This document shows positions 49,434 through 57,288 of a stretch of 58,777 bases of DNA, one piece after another (the first letter of the stretch is position 1; each line of letters opens with the position of its first letter). The stretch covers positions 5-58,781 of IMG/VR virus record IMGVR_UViG_3300002514_000020, one strand, 5' to 3'. Source of the DNA: a virus. The notes under the pieces were generated by a model. The model was not told where the DNA came from and ran no database searches. It was given only the letters and a program-made list of their open reading frames with translations. A program made the translations under genes and the position numbers.

Positions 49434-50299
49434 TGGACATAGCCATACGGAACTCGGCAGGAGGGATAGGAGACGCGGTGTGTGGGGCGTATGTAGCACA
49501 AAGCATTAAACACAAGTTCCCGAACAAGAAGGTGGTGTATTTCACACACCAGCCTCATTGGTTAATGGATGTAGAAGGAATTTCTATACGCCCATACAGC
49601 GAGTTTCTTCCCTACGAAGGGGTTGTTTACGACCTGAACCACAACTACAACAAGCAGCTTTCCGAGATGCACAACCGAAAGCAATGGTATGCAAAGGCGG
49701 TTCCTATCGGTATGCACATCCAACCACCAAGATTAAGACGCACCTACTCTGCATCTCGCGCTGGAAATCACATAATCCTCAACCCATACACACATTGGAA
49801 GGGTAGAAATTGGAACACAGACCATTGGGCGCTGCTTGAACAGAGACTACTTGATAAAGGATATGATGTGGTGGTGATGGGAACCCCATCGGATAAATCA
49901 GGAGAGAAACTGGACTACTCCATGTTCAAATCAAGAACCATGATTAACAAAAATCACGATCAGGTTATTGATACGGTACTCAAGGCTAAGTGTGTTGTGG
50001 GAAATGATAGTGGTCTCCCTCATTTATCAGGAATGTACGGAGTTCCTACGGTAGCAATCACATCACAGATACACTCGAATAGATTGTTTAGCGGAACGAG
50101 CGTCAAAGGAGTTATGCCAGTTGGGTGGAGTTGCATGGACTGTGGATATGGACATAGAAAAAAACTTCATGGTACGTGTGGTAAAGTGTGTGCTGCGCTA
50201 CAAGAAATATCGGTTAAACAGGTAGAACATAGAATATTAACCTTACTTTCGGTGGGTGGAACGGTTGTAGAAGGAAAGTTAGAACTTGAAAGGGGTTAA
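49433..50299 (+). CDS. Glycosyltransferase family 9-like protein
   Basis: A 288-residue GT-B-fold glycosyltransferase of the ADP-heptose/LPS heptosyltransferase type (GT9), which transfers a sugar from a nucleotide donor. It has the GxGD start (SAGGIGDAVCGAYVAQSIK), the central donor motif NPYTHWKGRNWN (about 113-124) and the family signature GNDSGLPHLSGMYGVPTV (about 189-206). A pair CxxC near residue 236 is an extra. GTG start in TAGTG with the fibre gene. It is shorter than typical GT9 enzymes (about 320-350). Substrate unknown. First gene of a six-gene cassette. Confidence 0.85.
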   Translation: MDIAIRNSAGGIGDAVCGAYVAQSIKHKFPNKKVVYFTHQPHWLMDVEGISIRPYSEFLPYEGVVYDLNHNYNKQLSEMHNRKQWYAKAVPIGMHIQPPRLRRTYSASRAGNHIILNPYTHWKGRNWNTDHWALLEQRLLDKGYDVVVMGTPSDKSGEKLDYSMFKSRTMINKNHDQVIDTVLKAKCVVGNDSGLPHLSGMYGVPTVAITSQIHSNRLFSGTSVKGVMPVGWSCMDCGYGHRKKLHGTCGKVCAALQEISVKQVEHRILTLLSVGGTVVEGKLELERG

Positions 50300-51365
50300 A
50301 TACATATCACCAACGGGCAATAGTGGCTACGCAGAGGCAGGAAAAGACTACATAATCGGTCTCCATAATTATGGAATACCCGTAATGTATGAGCCTCTGA
50401 AATTCGACAACTTCGGAGAGCAGGAAACGGGCGACAGGTCAAAGGTCATCAAAAGCCTGTATCGCCCACTCGATTACGATACCGTGATAGTACACTCAAC
50501 CCCAACTAATTGGGGAGAGAAAGCACGCGCCAACAGAGGGAAGAAGATTATTGGCATGACCGTATGGGAGACCGACAAGGTTCCTGACAACTGGGTTAAG
50601 ATGATGAACCAAGTCCATCGTGTAGTGGTTCCATGTGAATGGAACGCCAGCGTATTCAAAAAGTGCGGAGTGACCAGACCAATATCTGTTATACCACACA
50701 TACTTAAACCAGCACCGACCATTACCTGTAAGGTGTCGGGAATTGAGCCAGAGGATTATGTGTTCTACACCATCGGGCAATGGCATAATAGGAAAGGAAT
50801 ACATGATGCCATACGGTCATACGTTGAGGCGTTCAAATCCACAGATAAGGTTGCTCTATTGGTGAAGACCTTTGCTTCTGACTTTTCAGAGGGGCAGAAG
50901 AATGAGATACGAAGGATGGTCGGTGATATTGTTTCATCATACGAAGATGTGCCAAAGGTGGTGTTGGTTCTTGATGAGTTGCGGCAAGAGGAAATGGAAG
51001 CACTCCATAATGTCGGTGATTGCTTCTTCTCCATGTGTAAGTCAGAGGGTTGGGGTCTACCAGCGTTCGATGCAGCAGGTAGAGGTAAGCCAGTAATTAT
51101 GACAAGCTATGGGGGTCAGATGGATTTCTTAAAAAAAGGAAATCATCGACTGATAAACTACAAGATGATACCTGTGTCGGGAATGGGTTGGATAAGAGCA
51201 TACAGTAAAGACCAGAAGTGGGCGCAGCCGAACATCAATCAAGCAGTCACCCACCTTAGAGATGTATTCAAACATCGGCTCGGAATAAATAAACAGCAGA
51301 TCAACTGGATGGCGAAGGAGTTTAATCCGAAGAGCGTAATCAAGAAGCTAATCAAAATACTATGA
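50286..51365 (+). CDS. Glycosyltransferase family 4-like protein
   Basis: A 359-residue GT-B glycosyltransferase of the group 1/GT4 type. It has an acceptor-side Rossmann half (TVIVHSTPTNWGEKARANRG), VIPHILKP, a FYTIGQWHNRKGIHDAI segment and the C-terminal donor motif CKSEGWGLPAFDAAGRGKPV (about residues 250-269, with the E-x7-E-like pattern). The start is a TTG at 50286, overlapping the upstream gene by 14 bases. The stop overlaps the next start (ATGA). Transfers a sugar, acceptor unknown. Confidence 0.85.
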   Translation: MKGVKYISPTGNSGYAEAGKDYIIGLHNYGIPVMYEPLKFDNFGEQETGDRSKVIKSLYRPLDYDTVIVHSTPTNWGEKARANRGKKIIGMTVWETDKVPDNWVKMMNQVHRVVVPCEWNASVFKKCGVTRPISVIPHILKPAPTITCKVSGIEPEDYVFYTIGQWHNRKGIHDAIRSYVEAFKSTDKVALLVKTFASDFSEGQKNEIRRMVGDIVSSYEDVPKVVLVLDELRQEEMEALHNVGDCFFSMCKSEGWGLPAFDAAGRGKPVIMTSYGGQMDFLKKGNHRLINYKMIPVSGMGWIRAYSKDQKWAQPNINQAVTHLRDVFKHRLGINKQQINWMAKEFNPKSVIKKLIKIL

Positions 51366-51946
51366 GAGACGAGATATTCAACCTTGTGAAAGAGGCGAAA
51401 GAGAAAACAGACCTGTTCAGACCAGCACCGATATATGAGATAGGGTCGTTTATTGTGAAGGGTCAGGAGGATTTGTCAGTCAGACCACTCTTTGAAGACC
51501 ATGCACATTACTTCGGTCTTGATATGAGAATGGGTAATGGAGTGGACATGATGCAGGACGTAATGAATATGTCGTTTGCTGACGGAGTGGTGGATAATTT
51601 CATTTCACTTGACACCCTTGAGCATGTTGAAAACCCATTCAAAATGATGGATGAGATACATAGGGTGCTGACCAGCGATGGGATTGCGATAGTGGTAACG
51701 GTAATGAACTTCCATATTCACGCTTACCCAGACGATTATTGGAGACCGACACCATCAGCGTTCAGAATACTATGTAAGAAGTTCGACAACTATATCGCGT
51801 TCAGTCATGGAGAAGATGAAGGACACCCGAAAACCGTTGGGGTTATTTGTGGCAAGGGTTCGCTACCTGATAACCTTGCTTCGGTACTGGAAGACTGGGG
51901 CGCTAAAGTGTGCTATACTAAACAAACTATCCATGAAGCGCTTTGA
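51362..51946 (+). CDS. SAM-dependent methyltransferase, glycan-cassette member
   Basis: A 194-residue class I methyltransferase of Methyltransf_11 type: IYEIGSF motif I (about residues 23-30), HYFGLDMRMGNGVD (motif II), DNFISLDTLEHVENPFKM (motif IV, about 78-95) and the typical LTSDGIAIVVTVMNF strand, then DDYWRPTPSAF. This set is seen in methyltransferases that end or cap surface polysaccharides. ATG overlaps the upstream stop (ATGA). Substrate unknown. Confidence 0.8.
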   Translation: MRDEIFNLVKEAKEKTDLFRPAPIYEIGSFIVKGQEDLSVRPLFEDHAHYFGLDMRMGNGVDMMQDVMNMSFADGVVDNFISLDTLEHVENPFKMMDEIHRVLTSDGIAIVVTVMNFHIHAYPDDYWRPTPSAFRILCKKFDNYIAFSHGEDEGHPKTVGVICGKGSLPDNLASVLEDWGAKVCYTKQTIHEAL

Positions 51947-52547
51947 TATAATCAACAGGCTGATTGAGAGCAAAGGCTACAAAACCTACCTTGAGATAGG
52001 CGTTAGGCATAAGCCCGATTGCTTTGACCGTATTAAAATCCAGCAAAGGATTGGGGTTGACCCAGACCCAGAAGCGAGAGCGGAATATCGCATGACGAGC
52101 GATGAGTTTTTCGCTATCAACAGAAATAAATTTGACATCATACTTATAGATGGGTTACACATTGACGAACAGGTTGCAAAGGATATTGATAACTCATTGG
52201 GGGTTCTCAACAAAGGAGGGGCAATCGTCCTGCACGACTGCAACCCACCTACGGAATTTGCACAGCGAGAGGTCTACGAGGTCAACGGAGAGTTCCCAAT
52301 GTGGAACGGAACAACATGGAAAGCATGGGTCAACTACCGAAGGTCGCAAACCTCAAGCCGATACATGAACCTGACCGTTGATACCGACTTCGGGGTTGGG
52401 CTTATTCTCGACATCGGAACAAGTGAACCGCTTGACATTATTGGTGAGGTAGAATACAACTTCCTTGAAGAATACAGGGAGCGGCTTCTGAACCTGATTA
52501 CAATAGAAACTTTCAAAGAAATCTGCGATGATATTTGTGTACGATGA
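51933..52547 (+). CDS. SAM-dependent methyltransferase (Methyltransf_24-like)
   Basis: A 204-residue methyltransferase; the ATG at 51933 is preferred over an upstream frame start because the preceding residues are out-of-frame shadow. Motifs: YLEIGVRHKPDCFD (about 19-32), IGVDPDPEA (about 43-51), FDIILIDGLHIDEQV (about 68-82) and GGAIVLHDCNPPT (about 97-109). This is the same fold as the protein at 2470. Overlaps the previous gene by 14 bases. Probably methylates a sugar hydroxyl. Confidence 0.8.
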   Translation: MKRFDIINRLIESKGYKTYLEIGVRHKPDCFDRIKIQQRIGVDPDPEARAEYRMTSDEFFAINRNKFDIILIDGLHIDEQVAKDIDNSLGVLNKGGAIVLHDCNPPTEFAQREVYEVNGEFPMWNGTTWKAWVNYRRSQTSSRYMNLTVDTDFGVGLILDIGTSEPLDIIGEVEYNFLEEYRERLLNLITIETFKEICDDICVR

Positions 52548-53331
52548 TGATATAGCAGGAGCAATGTCGGTCTTCCTTAGAGGGAAACAGATGGCGGAAC
52601 TACTTGACGCTGAACTAATAGCGGTCTCCGAAGTTGTCCCAAAGGATGATGAGACCTATATTCTTGTGAAGCCTTTGTCGCTCGCCAAATACCTACCCAT
52701 CAAACGTCCGAACAATAAGGTGTTCATAGATGTGATTGATGCACATAGGGAAATGGAGGAACAGAAAGCTGTTCTCAAGCATTTCGATGGTGCTATCTAT
52801 TGCAGCAAGTATGCCGCACAAGCGCACTCCCATTGGTATAATTCGGTACACACCATATATCACAGCTTCGACCCAAGATTATATGGCACTATCAAAAAAG
52901 ACACAGGGTTCTCTGTTGCTTATTTCGGTGGGAAGGAGAAGTTCTATGAGCCAGAGAAAATACCTGTGGTGGCAAACCCTGTAACAAGACCCGACATGTT
53001 CTCTCCATCGGATATGGCGGTTCCGTCTGCGCAGTACATTATCAAACCCGATGAACATATATTCACATACGACCCCTTAACCAAGCTGTCAACAGCATCG
53101 TACTTCCATTCGCCTGTAATGTGTTTGAAGAACGCGGAGATAGAACTGCTTGGAGAAGACTACCCATTCTACACCACACATGACCAAGACGAGATGGAAG
53201 AGGTCTATCTATGTATGAAACACGCATACAACAGGCGGTCAACAGCTTGGGGTATGGCCGTAAGGGCAATGACCAACGCGGCTGAAAAGACCAACCCCTA
53301 TGTGGTGTCAAACAAATACCTATCACTATGA
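52528..53331 (+). CDS. Glycosyltransferase-like protein
   Basis: A 267-residue protein with alpha/beta character. It begins IFVYDDDIAGAMSVFLRGKQ, has KVFIDVIDAHREMEEQKAVL and YCSKYAAQAHSHWYNSVHTI, like the acceptor half of GT-B enzymes. Unlike GT4 proteins the classical donor motif is not visible. It overlaps the upstream gene by 20 bases and the next by 4, so it is part of the cassette. It may be a divergent glycosyltransferase or a partner subunit of the next gene's product. Confidence 0.6.
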   Translation: MIFVYDDDIAGAMSVFLRGKQMAELLDAELIAVSEVVPKDDETYILVKPLSLAKYLPIKRPNNKVFIDVIDAHREMEEQKAVLKHFDGAIYCSKYAAQAHSHWYNSVHTIYHSFDPRLYGTIKKDTGFSVAYFGGKEKFYEPEKIPVVANPVTRPDMFSPSDMAVPSAQYIIKPDEHIFTYDPLTKLSTASYFHSPVMCLKNAEIELLGEDYPFYTTHDQDEMEEVYLCMKHAYNRRSTAWGMAVRAMTNAAEKTNPYVVSNKYLSL

Positions 53332-54275
53332 GAGTATTCTTCCCACACATGCACAACGCTTTCGAGCGTGTATTCTCCAAAGCCCTTGACCAATTAGGAC
53401 ATAGGCTGGTGATGCCTGATACATCGTTCGATAAGGATTTTAGGTATTCCCAGAGAGGTAATCTTGAAGAGACCAGAACCCGATATAGAACCGACACGAT
53501 TGATGTCATTTCAAGACCAGAGTTCTTCAAGAACCCACCAGAACTGATATTTGTCAGTTGTCGAGAGACCGAAGACGACACCATCAAACTGTATGAGCAG
53601 CTTAAACAGGATGGTTTTAATCCAAAGCTGGCACACTATTCAGGAAATGAGAACGTGAATTATAGGTTCCTCCATCATATAAAGAACGCATGGACTACAT
53701 CAATAGAGATGTTCCATTACTTCAAAAGGTGTGGTGTTTCCAATGCGGTACTTGGAAGTAAGCTGCCAGAGACAGAGGTATTCACGCTAAAGCCATTCAC
53801 AGGTGAGGCGTTGAAGGTTAGGTCGTATGTTCAACACTACGAGCAGTTGTTTCCTATTTCATTTGCAGAGTTCTCAAGGGTAAGCGAGATGTATAACTGC
53901 TTTGAGAACCACAGTAGAGTTCCATCGGAAACTGTACCAGAGTTGATGACTGATAGCATGGCAACATTCCATTTGAAAGACCATGATGGATGTCCGAACG
54001 TGCCAGTAGAGAGTATCATATCAGGAAGACCAGTAATTACCACCTATGAATTTGCGTCATCAAGGCGACTAAATGAGTGGATAGTTGAAGGTGTTACTGG
54101 CTTCTTATATGAAGACAAAGGGGAGTTGTCGGACATCATGCTTACCCTTGCTAACAACTTCGAGAGAGATAAAGGAGAGGCACTTCATAAGGCGTGTTAC
54201 GAACAGTCCAAAAGGATATTCAGACAGAGCCGTTCCCTATACAGTATAGAGCGGTTCTTAGAGCGACTTGTTTAA
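53328..54275 (+). CDS. Glycosyltransferase family 4-like protein
   Basis: A 315-residue protein with a GT-B feel. It starts MRVFFPHMHNAFERVFSKAL, and near residues 220-260 carries CPNVPVESIISGRPVITTYE and EGVTGFLYEDKGEL, the usual C-terminal signature of GT4 enzymes (E-x7-G-x-P-V-I and G-x-x-G-F-L). Overlaps the preceding gene by 4 bases (ATGA). It closes the cassette and is followed by the lysis genes after 53 bases. Sugar donor and acceptor unknown. Confidence 0.72.
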   Translation: MRVFFPHMHNAFERVFSKALDQLGHRLVMPDTSFDKDFRYSQRGNLEETRTRYRTDTIDVISRPEFFKNPPELIFVSCRETEDDTIKLYEQLKQDGFNPKLAHYSGNENVNYRFLHHIKNAWTTSIEMFHYFKRCGVSNAVLGSKLPETEVFTLKPFTGEALKVRSYVQHYEQLFPISFAEFSRVSEMYNCFENHSRVPSETVPELMTDSMATFHLKDHDGCPNVPVESIISGRPVITTYEFASSRRLNEWIVEGVTGFLYEDKGELSDIMLTLANNFERDKGEALHKACYEQSKRIFRQSRSLYSIERFLERLV

Positions 54276-54279
54276 TTCG

Positions 54280-54287
54280 TATTTTTG
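54280..54287 (+). promoter_or_regulatory. Candidate -7 element before the lysis genes
   Basis: TATTTTTG, an exact TAnnTTTG, in the 53-base gap ahead of the holin-like genes. No -33 TTG at the right distance. Weak evidence for separate late expression of the lysis genes. Confidence 0.3.
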
Positions 54288-54328
54288 GTGTGAAACCAGC
54301 ATGAGACACGACTATATGAGCAAAACCA

Positions 54329-54586
54329 ATGGAACGACTGATTGATAGTATGCTGACCCGACATATCCATGATAACCCTATCCTTAACGTAATCCTGTAC
54401 GCAACAGATTTGATAGGCAGTATTATGACAGTAGCTTGGCTGACAGGGATAATCGAGTTCTTTCACATTTACATTCTTATTGTAACCGCTATATCAATAA
54501 CCTTTACGGCTGTTGTCAAGCACAATCAATGGAGAGACAAGCGAGATGAAAAGCGAGCCAAAGAAAGAGCATGTACGAAGTCTTAA
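54329..54586 (+). CDS. Two-span membrane protein, holin-like
   Basis: An 85-residue protein with two hydrophobic segments (about residues 18-42 and 46-62, ILNVILYATDLIGSIMTVAW and YILIVTAISITFTAVV) and a strongly charged C-terminal tail (QWRDKRDEKRAKER). Size, topology and the place just before the endolysin gene match holins, which form the lesion that frees the endolysin at the end of infection. It overlaps the next gene by 16 bases. Sequence alone cannot separate a holin from another small membrane protein. Confidence 0.65.
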   Translation: MERLIDSMLTRHIHDNPILNVILYATDLIGSIMTVAWLTGIIEFFHIYILIVTAISITFTAVVKHNQWRDKRDEKRAKERACTKS

Positions 54587-54834
54587 AGAAGGGTGGTCGC
54601 AAATCCAACGCGACACTACTGACCATGTTCATCATAACTGGTTGCTACCTATTGCAGTACCCACAGACCATGATATTTATGATACTGGAAATGAACGGTA
54701 TCTGCTTCGACCATTATTGGATTGAACAATTCCCACGAATGACCCCAGCTTGGTACGGAGGATTCATGGTAACTTTGATAGGTCTCTTCGGGGCATCAAA
54801 CGCATACACACACAAGGCAGATGAAGCTAAATGA
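54571..54834 (+). CDS. Two-span membrane protein, second holin-like gene
   Basis: An 87-residue protein with two hydrophobic segments (about residues 15-40, LLTMFIITGCYLLQYPQTMI, and 61-78, WYGGFMVTLIGLFGASNAY). A pair of holin-like genes, holin and antiholin or pinholin and partner, is common in phages. It overlaps both neighbours by 14-16 bases. The role within the pair cannot be assigned. Confidence 0.6.
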   Translation: MYEVLKKGGRKSNATLLTMFIITGCYLLQYPQTMIFMILEMNGICFDHYWIEQFPRMTPAWYGGFMVTLIGLFGASNAYTHKADEAK

Positions 54835-55306
54835 TAGGTTTTGCGTACAAGAGTATGTTCCGAAAAGCATCTACGAAGAATATGGCTCACGCTCTATACG
54901 GTGGGTGTCCAACACGATTATTGAGGCAGACCTGCAACTACTCCTTGACTTGGAAGAAGAGTTCGGACGCAAGGTTTCCTGCACCATAAACGACTGGAAG
55001 TGGAACGCAAGCGGCAGCCAATACAGGGGTCGCAGAGTAGAGGGAGAACCGAACTGGTCTCCAACATCACTACACGCTCACGGAGCAGCAAGCGACAAAT
55101 TGTTCTATTACAAGAATGATGATGGCTCAAAGGAGCGCATCGAGAATAGGGTTATCTATGACTTCGTTCGGAAGTATGAGGCGCGTTACTACGCTCTCGG
55201 TATCAGAAGGATTGAAGATATAAGGGATGCGAAGACTTGGTTACATTGGGACACCTGTTGGACAGGTGCTTCTTTCAAGGATAGACTTCAAGTGGTTAGG
55301 GGCTAA
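54821..55306 (+). CDS. M15-family peptidase, probable endolysin
   Basis: A 161-residue metallopeptidase that cuts peptidoglycan peptides. It has the M15 motif SxHxxGxAxD as SLHAHGAASD (residues 83-92; H85 and D92 bind zinc) and the second motif WLHWD (140-144, H142 zinc ligand). The TINDWKW and RIEDIRDAKTWLHWD segments are typical. No signal peptide, so it depends on the holin-like genes upstream, with which it overlaps. L-alanyl-D-glutamate or D-alanyl-D-alanine endopeptidase are both possible. Its end overlaps the convergent gene at 55296 by 11 bases. Confidence 0.88.
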   Translation: MKLNDRFCVQEYVPKSIYEEYGSRSIRWVSNTIIEADLQLLLDLEEEFGRKVSCTINDWKWNASGSQYRGRRVEGEPNWSPTSLHAHGAASDKLFYYKNDDGSKERIENRVIYDFVRKYEARYYALGIRRIEDIRDAKTWLHWDTCWTGASFKDRLQVVRG

Positions 55307-55739
55307 CCTCTCTCCATATAATAATTCCTATTAACGCAGCCAGACCCGTACCAAGTCCAGCGTCTTTGAGACCGTTCTGTAATCTCTTTCGCTTCTCGCG
55401 CTTATCCGCCCTATCAATGATACCTTCCAGTTCGAGTATCACGACATCACGTTGGGTAATTACGCTGTCTTTTAAGACCATTTGGGTTTTATACCAAGCA
55501 ATCTTATCTACATGGAGTTCGTTAATACTGTCAGCATCATGTAGATTTCCTTCGCACTCTTCCGCAAAATACGCACCGAAGATCAGCAGTTCCCAATCGT
55601 ACTGAGTGATGCCAATAGTGTCTTCCTTACTGGGGGAACCTTCGTTCGCGTAAGGAGACCAAGTAATCCCTTCTGTCTGCGAGAATATAGTATCGCTCGT
55701 CAGTAGGAATAGAAGAAATACCAAAGTAAATCGTATCAT
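55296..55739 (-). CDS. Signal-bearing coiled-coil protein with C-terminal span, spanin-like
   Basis: A 147-residue protein. The N-terminus is a signal peptide (MIRFTLVFLLFLLTSDTIFS then QTEG), followed by an extracytoplasmic helical, charged region (VILELEGIIDRADKREKRKR) and a C-terminal Gly/Ala/Ile hydrophobic segment (GLGTGLAALIGIIIW, about residues 129-143). No lipobox Cys is present. Its start lies 113 bases inside the upstream gene, like overlapping spanin pairs. The signal-plus-C-terminal-span topology would suit a protein spanning the periplasm. It is antisense to and convergent with the endolysin. Confidence 0.55.
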   Translation of the reverse strand: MIRFTLVFLLFLLTSDTIFSQTEGITWSPYANEGSPSKEDTIGITQYDWELLIFGAYFAEECEGNLHDADSINELHVDKIAWYKTQMVLKDSVITQRDVVILELEGIIDRADKREKRKRLQNGLKDAGLGTGLAALIGIIIWREVSP

Positions 55740-56001
55740 AGTGATGCGTTCTTTTAGGTCTACGTCTTGAGATGACAGCTATCACGCTATCCTTGTAGTC
55801 AAGACTATCCTGTGCGCTTGACCACAACTTATTTATTCTTTCTGTCTCGTCCCAAGCCTGTTGAATACGCTCCAACGAAACAGCATCAAGTTCAGCATCC
55901 TTAATATCAGCGTTCTTATTGCATTGCCTGATGTTCAACAACACAAGTACGATAATGGCTAATACCATCACCCCTAAAATCTTGTTGGTTACGCTATCCA
56001 T
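55627..56001 (-). CDS. N-terminally anchored coiled-coil protein, inner-spanin-like
   Basis: A 124-residue protein with an N-terminal membrane span (about residues 8-24, ILGVMVLAIIVLVLLNI) and a charged, helical region (DAELDAVSLERIQQAWDETE, SAQDSLDYKDSVIAVI), ending in Tyr/Arg-rich sequence. This is the architecture of inner-membrane spanins (Rz-like), whose coiled coil crosses the periplasm. It overlaps the start of the next gene by 113 bases and is near the endolysin. A spanin role is inferred from design. Confidence 0.55.
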   Translation of the reverse strand: MDSVTNKILGVMVLAIIVLVLLNIRQCNKNADIKDAELDAVSLERIQQAWDETERINKLWSSAQDSLDYKDSVIAVISRRRPKRTHHYDTIYFGISSIPTDERYYILADRRDYLVSLRERRFPQ

Positions 56002-56300
56002 GTTGTGAGGTCGTCCACAGCCGTATTAAGTGCTGCGTTTCCCCCAGCACTCCAAGCCGCTTGATTGAGAATACTCTTGATGTCGAAACTGAACTTGCTG
56101 TTGTCCGTCCTTGTGATGTGAATTTTCTCCAAGTGGGGATATGGTGCGCCCTTATCAACATTACCAACATTGGCAATCCGTTGTCTACTGATACCAGCAA
56201 TCTCTGATTTATGGATGGTAGACCAATCAGTACCGTTGTGTGAGAACGCGATTGAGTTTGTCCAACCTGCGTCTACGTTTGTTCCTAAGTCGATGTGCAT
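55989..56300 (-). CDS. Hypothetical small protein
   Basis: A 103-residue protein with beta-like N-terminal half (MHIDLGTNVDAGWTNSIAFS) and mixed end (ALNTAVDDLTTWIA). ATG 56300 is preferred to a TTG at 56375, since a TATCTTTG element stands 16 bases ahead of it. It overlaps the next minus-strand gene by 13 bases. I do not recognise it; its place first in the operon with the spanin-like pair is the only hint. Confidence 0.6.
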   Translation of the reverse strand: MHIDLGTNVDAGWTNSIAFSHNGTDWSTIHKSEIAGISRQRIANVGNVDKGAPYPHLEKIHITRTDNSKFSFDIKSILNQAAWSAGGNAALNTAVDDLTTWIA

Positions 56301-56315
56301 GACGAATGTTTTTTT

Positions 56316-56323
56316 CAAAGATA
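56316..56323 (-). promoter_or_regulatory. -7 element of the minus-strand lysis-side operon
   Basis: TATCTTTG on the minus strand, an exact TAnnTTTG, 15 bases before ATG 56300. No -33 TTG at the usual distance. Divergent to the promoter at 56340-56368. Confidence 0.45.
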
Positions 56324-56339
56324 TTAAATGTTCTGTTGT

Positions 56340-56368
56340 TTGCCATAAGGAATAATCTATTATATTTG
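56340..56368 (+). promoter_or_regulatory. Promoter of the recombination genes
   Basis: TTG (56340-56342), 18 bases, TATATTTG (56361-56368): a full Bacteroidota-type promoter. The transcript should begin about 20 bases before ATG 56394 of the RecT gene. Confidence 0.75.
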
Positions 56369-56393
56369 TGGTCAAATCTATAATAAAAGGTCA

Positions 56394-57281
56394 ATGGCTG
56401 ATAATAAAGATAAGGTTGCAGTTATCAAACAACGTAGGGGAGAAGTAAAAGCGCTGTTTGAAAAGAACAAAGGCGCAATCGGACAGGCACTCCCGAAGTT
56501 CATTACTCCCGAAAGGATGATTAAAGTGGCGCTAACGTGCATAAACACCACTCCAAAACTATTAGAAGCAACCAACGCATCGCTGATGTCGTGCCTCATT
56601 CAGAGCGCACAGTTGGGACTTGTTCCTGATGGTATTCTCGGTCAATCATACCTATTACCTTTCGAGAATAACCGAAGAGGTATCGTTGAATGTCAGTTCA
56701 TTATCGGGTACAAGGGCTACATTCAGTTGGCTTACCGTAGTGGGCAGGTAAATTCATTCCAACCGAGAGCGGTGTATGAGCAGGATGATTTCAGATTTCA
56801 GTTCGGACTGAATGAGGAACTGCATCACGTTCCAACCACCAAAACAGAAAGGGGAGAATTGACCCATGTGTACGCAGTAATACACATGAAGGATGGTGGA
56901 CACATGTTTGATGTAATGTCAAAGGCGGAGGTTGAAGAGGTCAGAGCCATGTCCAAAGCACCGAACTCACCTGCTTGGAAGAACCACTACGCATCAATGG
57001 CTATGAAGTCTGTAATTCGTAGATTAGCTAAGATGGCTCCACTTAGTTCGGAGTTCCAAAAGGCTGCTGCTCTCGATGAATTGGGAGAACTCAAAGACAA
57101 ATCGCAGGGATTGGCTGTAACGCTTGACGACAGCATCCAAGATGTTGAAGATGTCAATGTGGAGATCGTTGAGGAAGCGGAGGTCGTTGAAGACGAGAAT
57201 AGAGAAGAGAGAAAGGCTACTCGCGCCAATAAAGCGAAAGATGCCACACAGGAAACATTAGATTTAATCGGAAAAAAATAA
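56394..57281 (+). CDS. recT: RecT-family single-strand annealing protein
   Basis: A 295-residue annealase that pairs complementary single strands during recombination. The core is typical of RecT: LMSCLIQSAQLGLVPDGILG (about 63-82), QSYLLPFENNRRG, QFIIGYKGYIQLAYRSGQV (about 100-118), HVYAVIHMKDGGHMFDVMSK, and the conserved SPAWKNHYASMAMKSVIRRL (about 192-211). The C-terminal 60 residues are an acidic, Glu-rich tail. It starts the rightward recombination operon and pairs with the YqaJ exonuclease two genes downstream. Confidence 0.93.
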   Translation: MADNKDKVAVIKQRRGEVKALFEKNKGAIGQALPKFITPERMIKVALTCINTTPKLLEATNASLMSCLIQSAQLGLVPDGILGQSYLLPFENNRRGIVECQFIIGYKGYIQLAYRSGQVNSFQPRAVYEQDDFRFQFGLNEELHHVPTTKTERGELTHVYAVIHMKDGGHMFDVMSKAEVEEVRAMSKAPNSPAWKNHYASMAMKSVIRRLAKMAPLSSEFQKAAALDELGELKDKSQGLAVTLDDSIQDVEDVNVEIVEEAEVVEDENREERKATRANKAKDATQETLDLIGKK

Positions 57282-57288
57282 AACTAAA

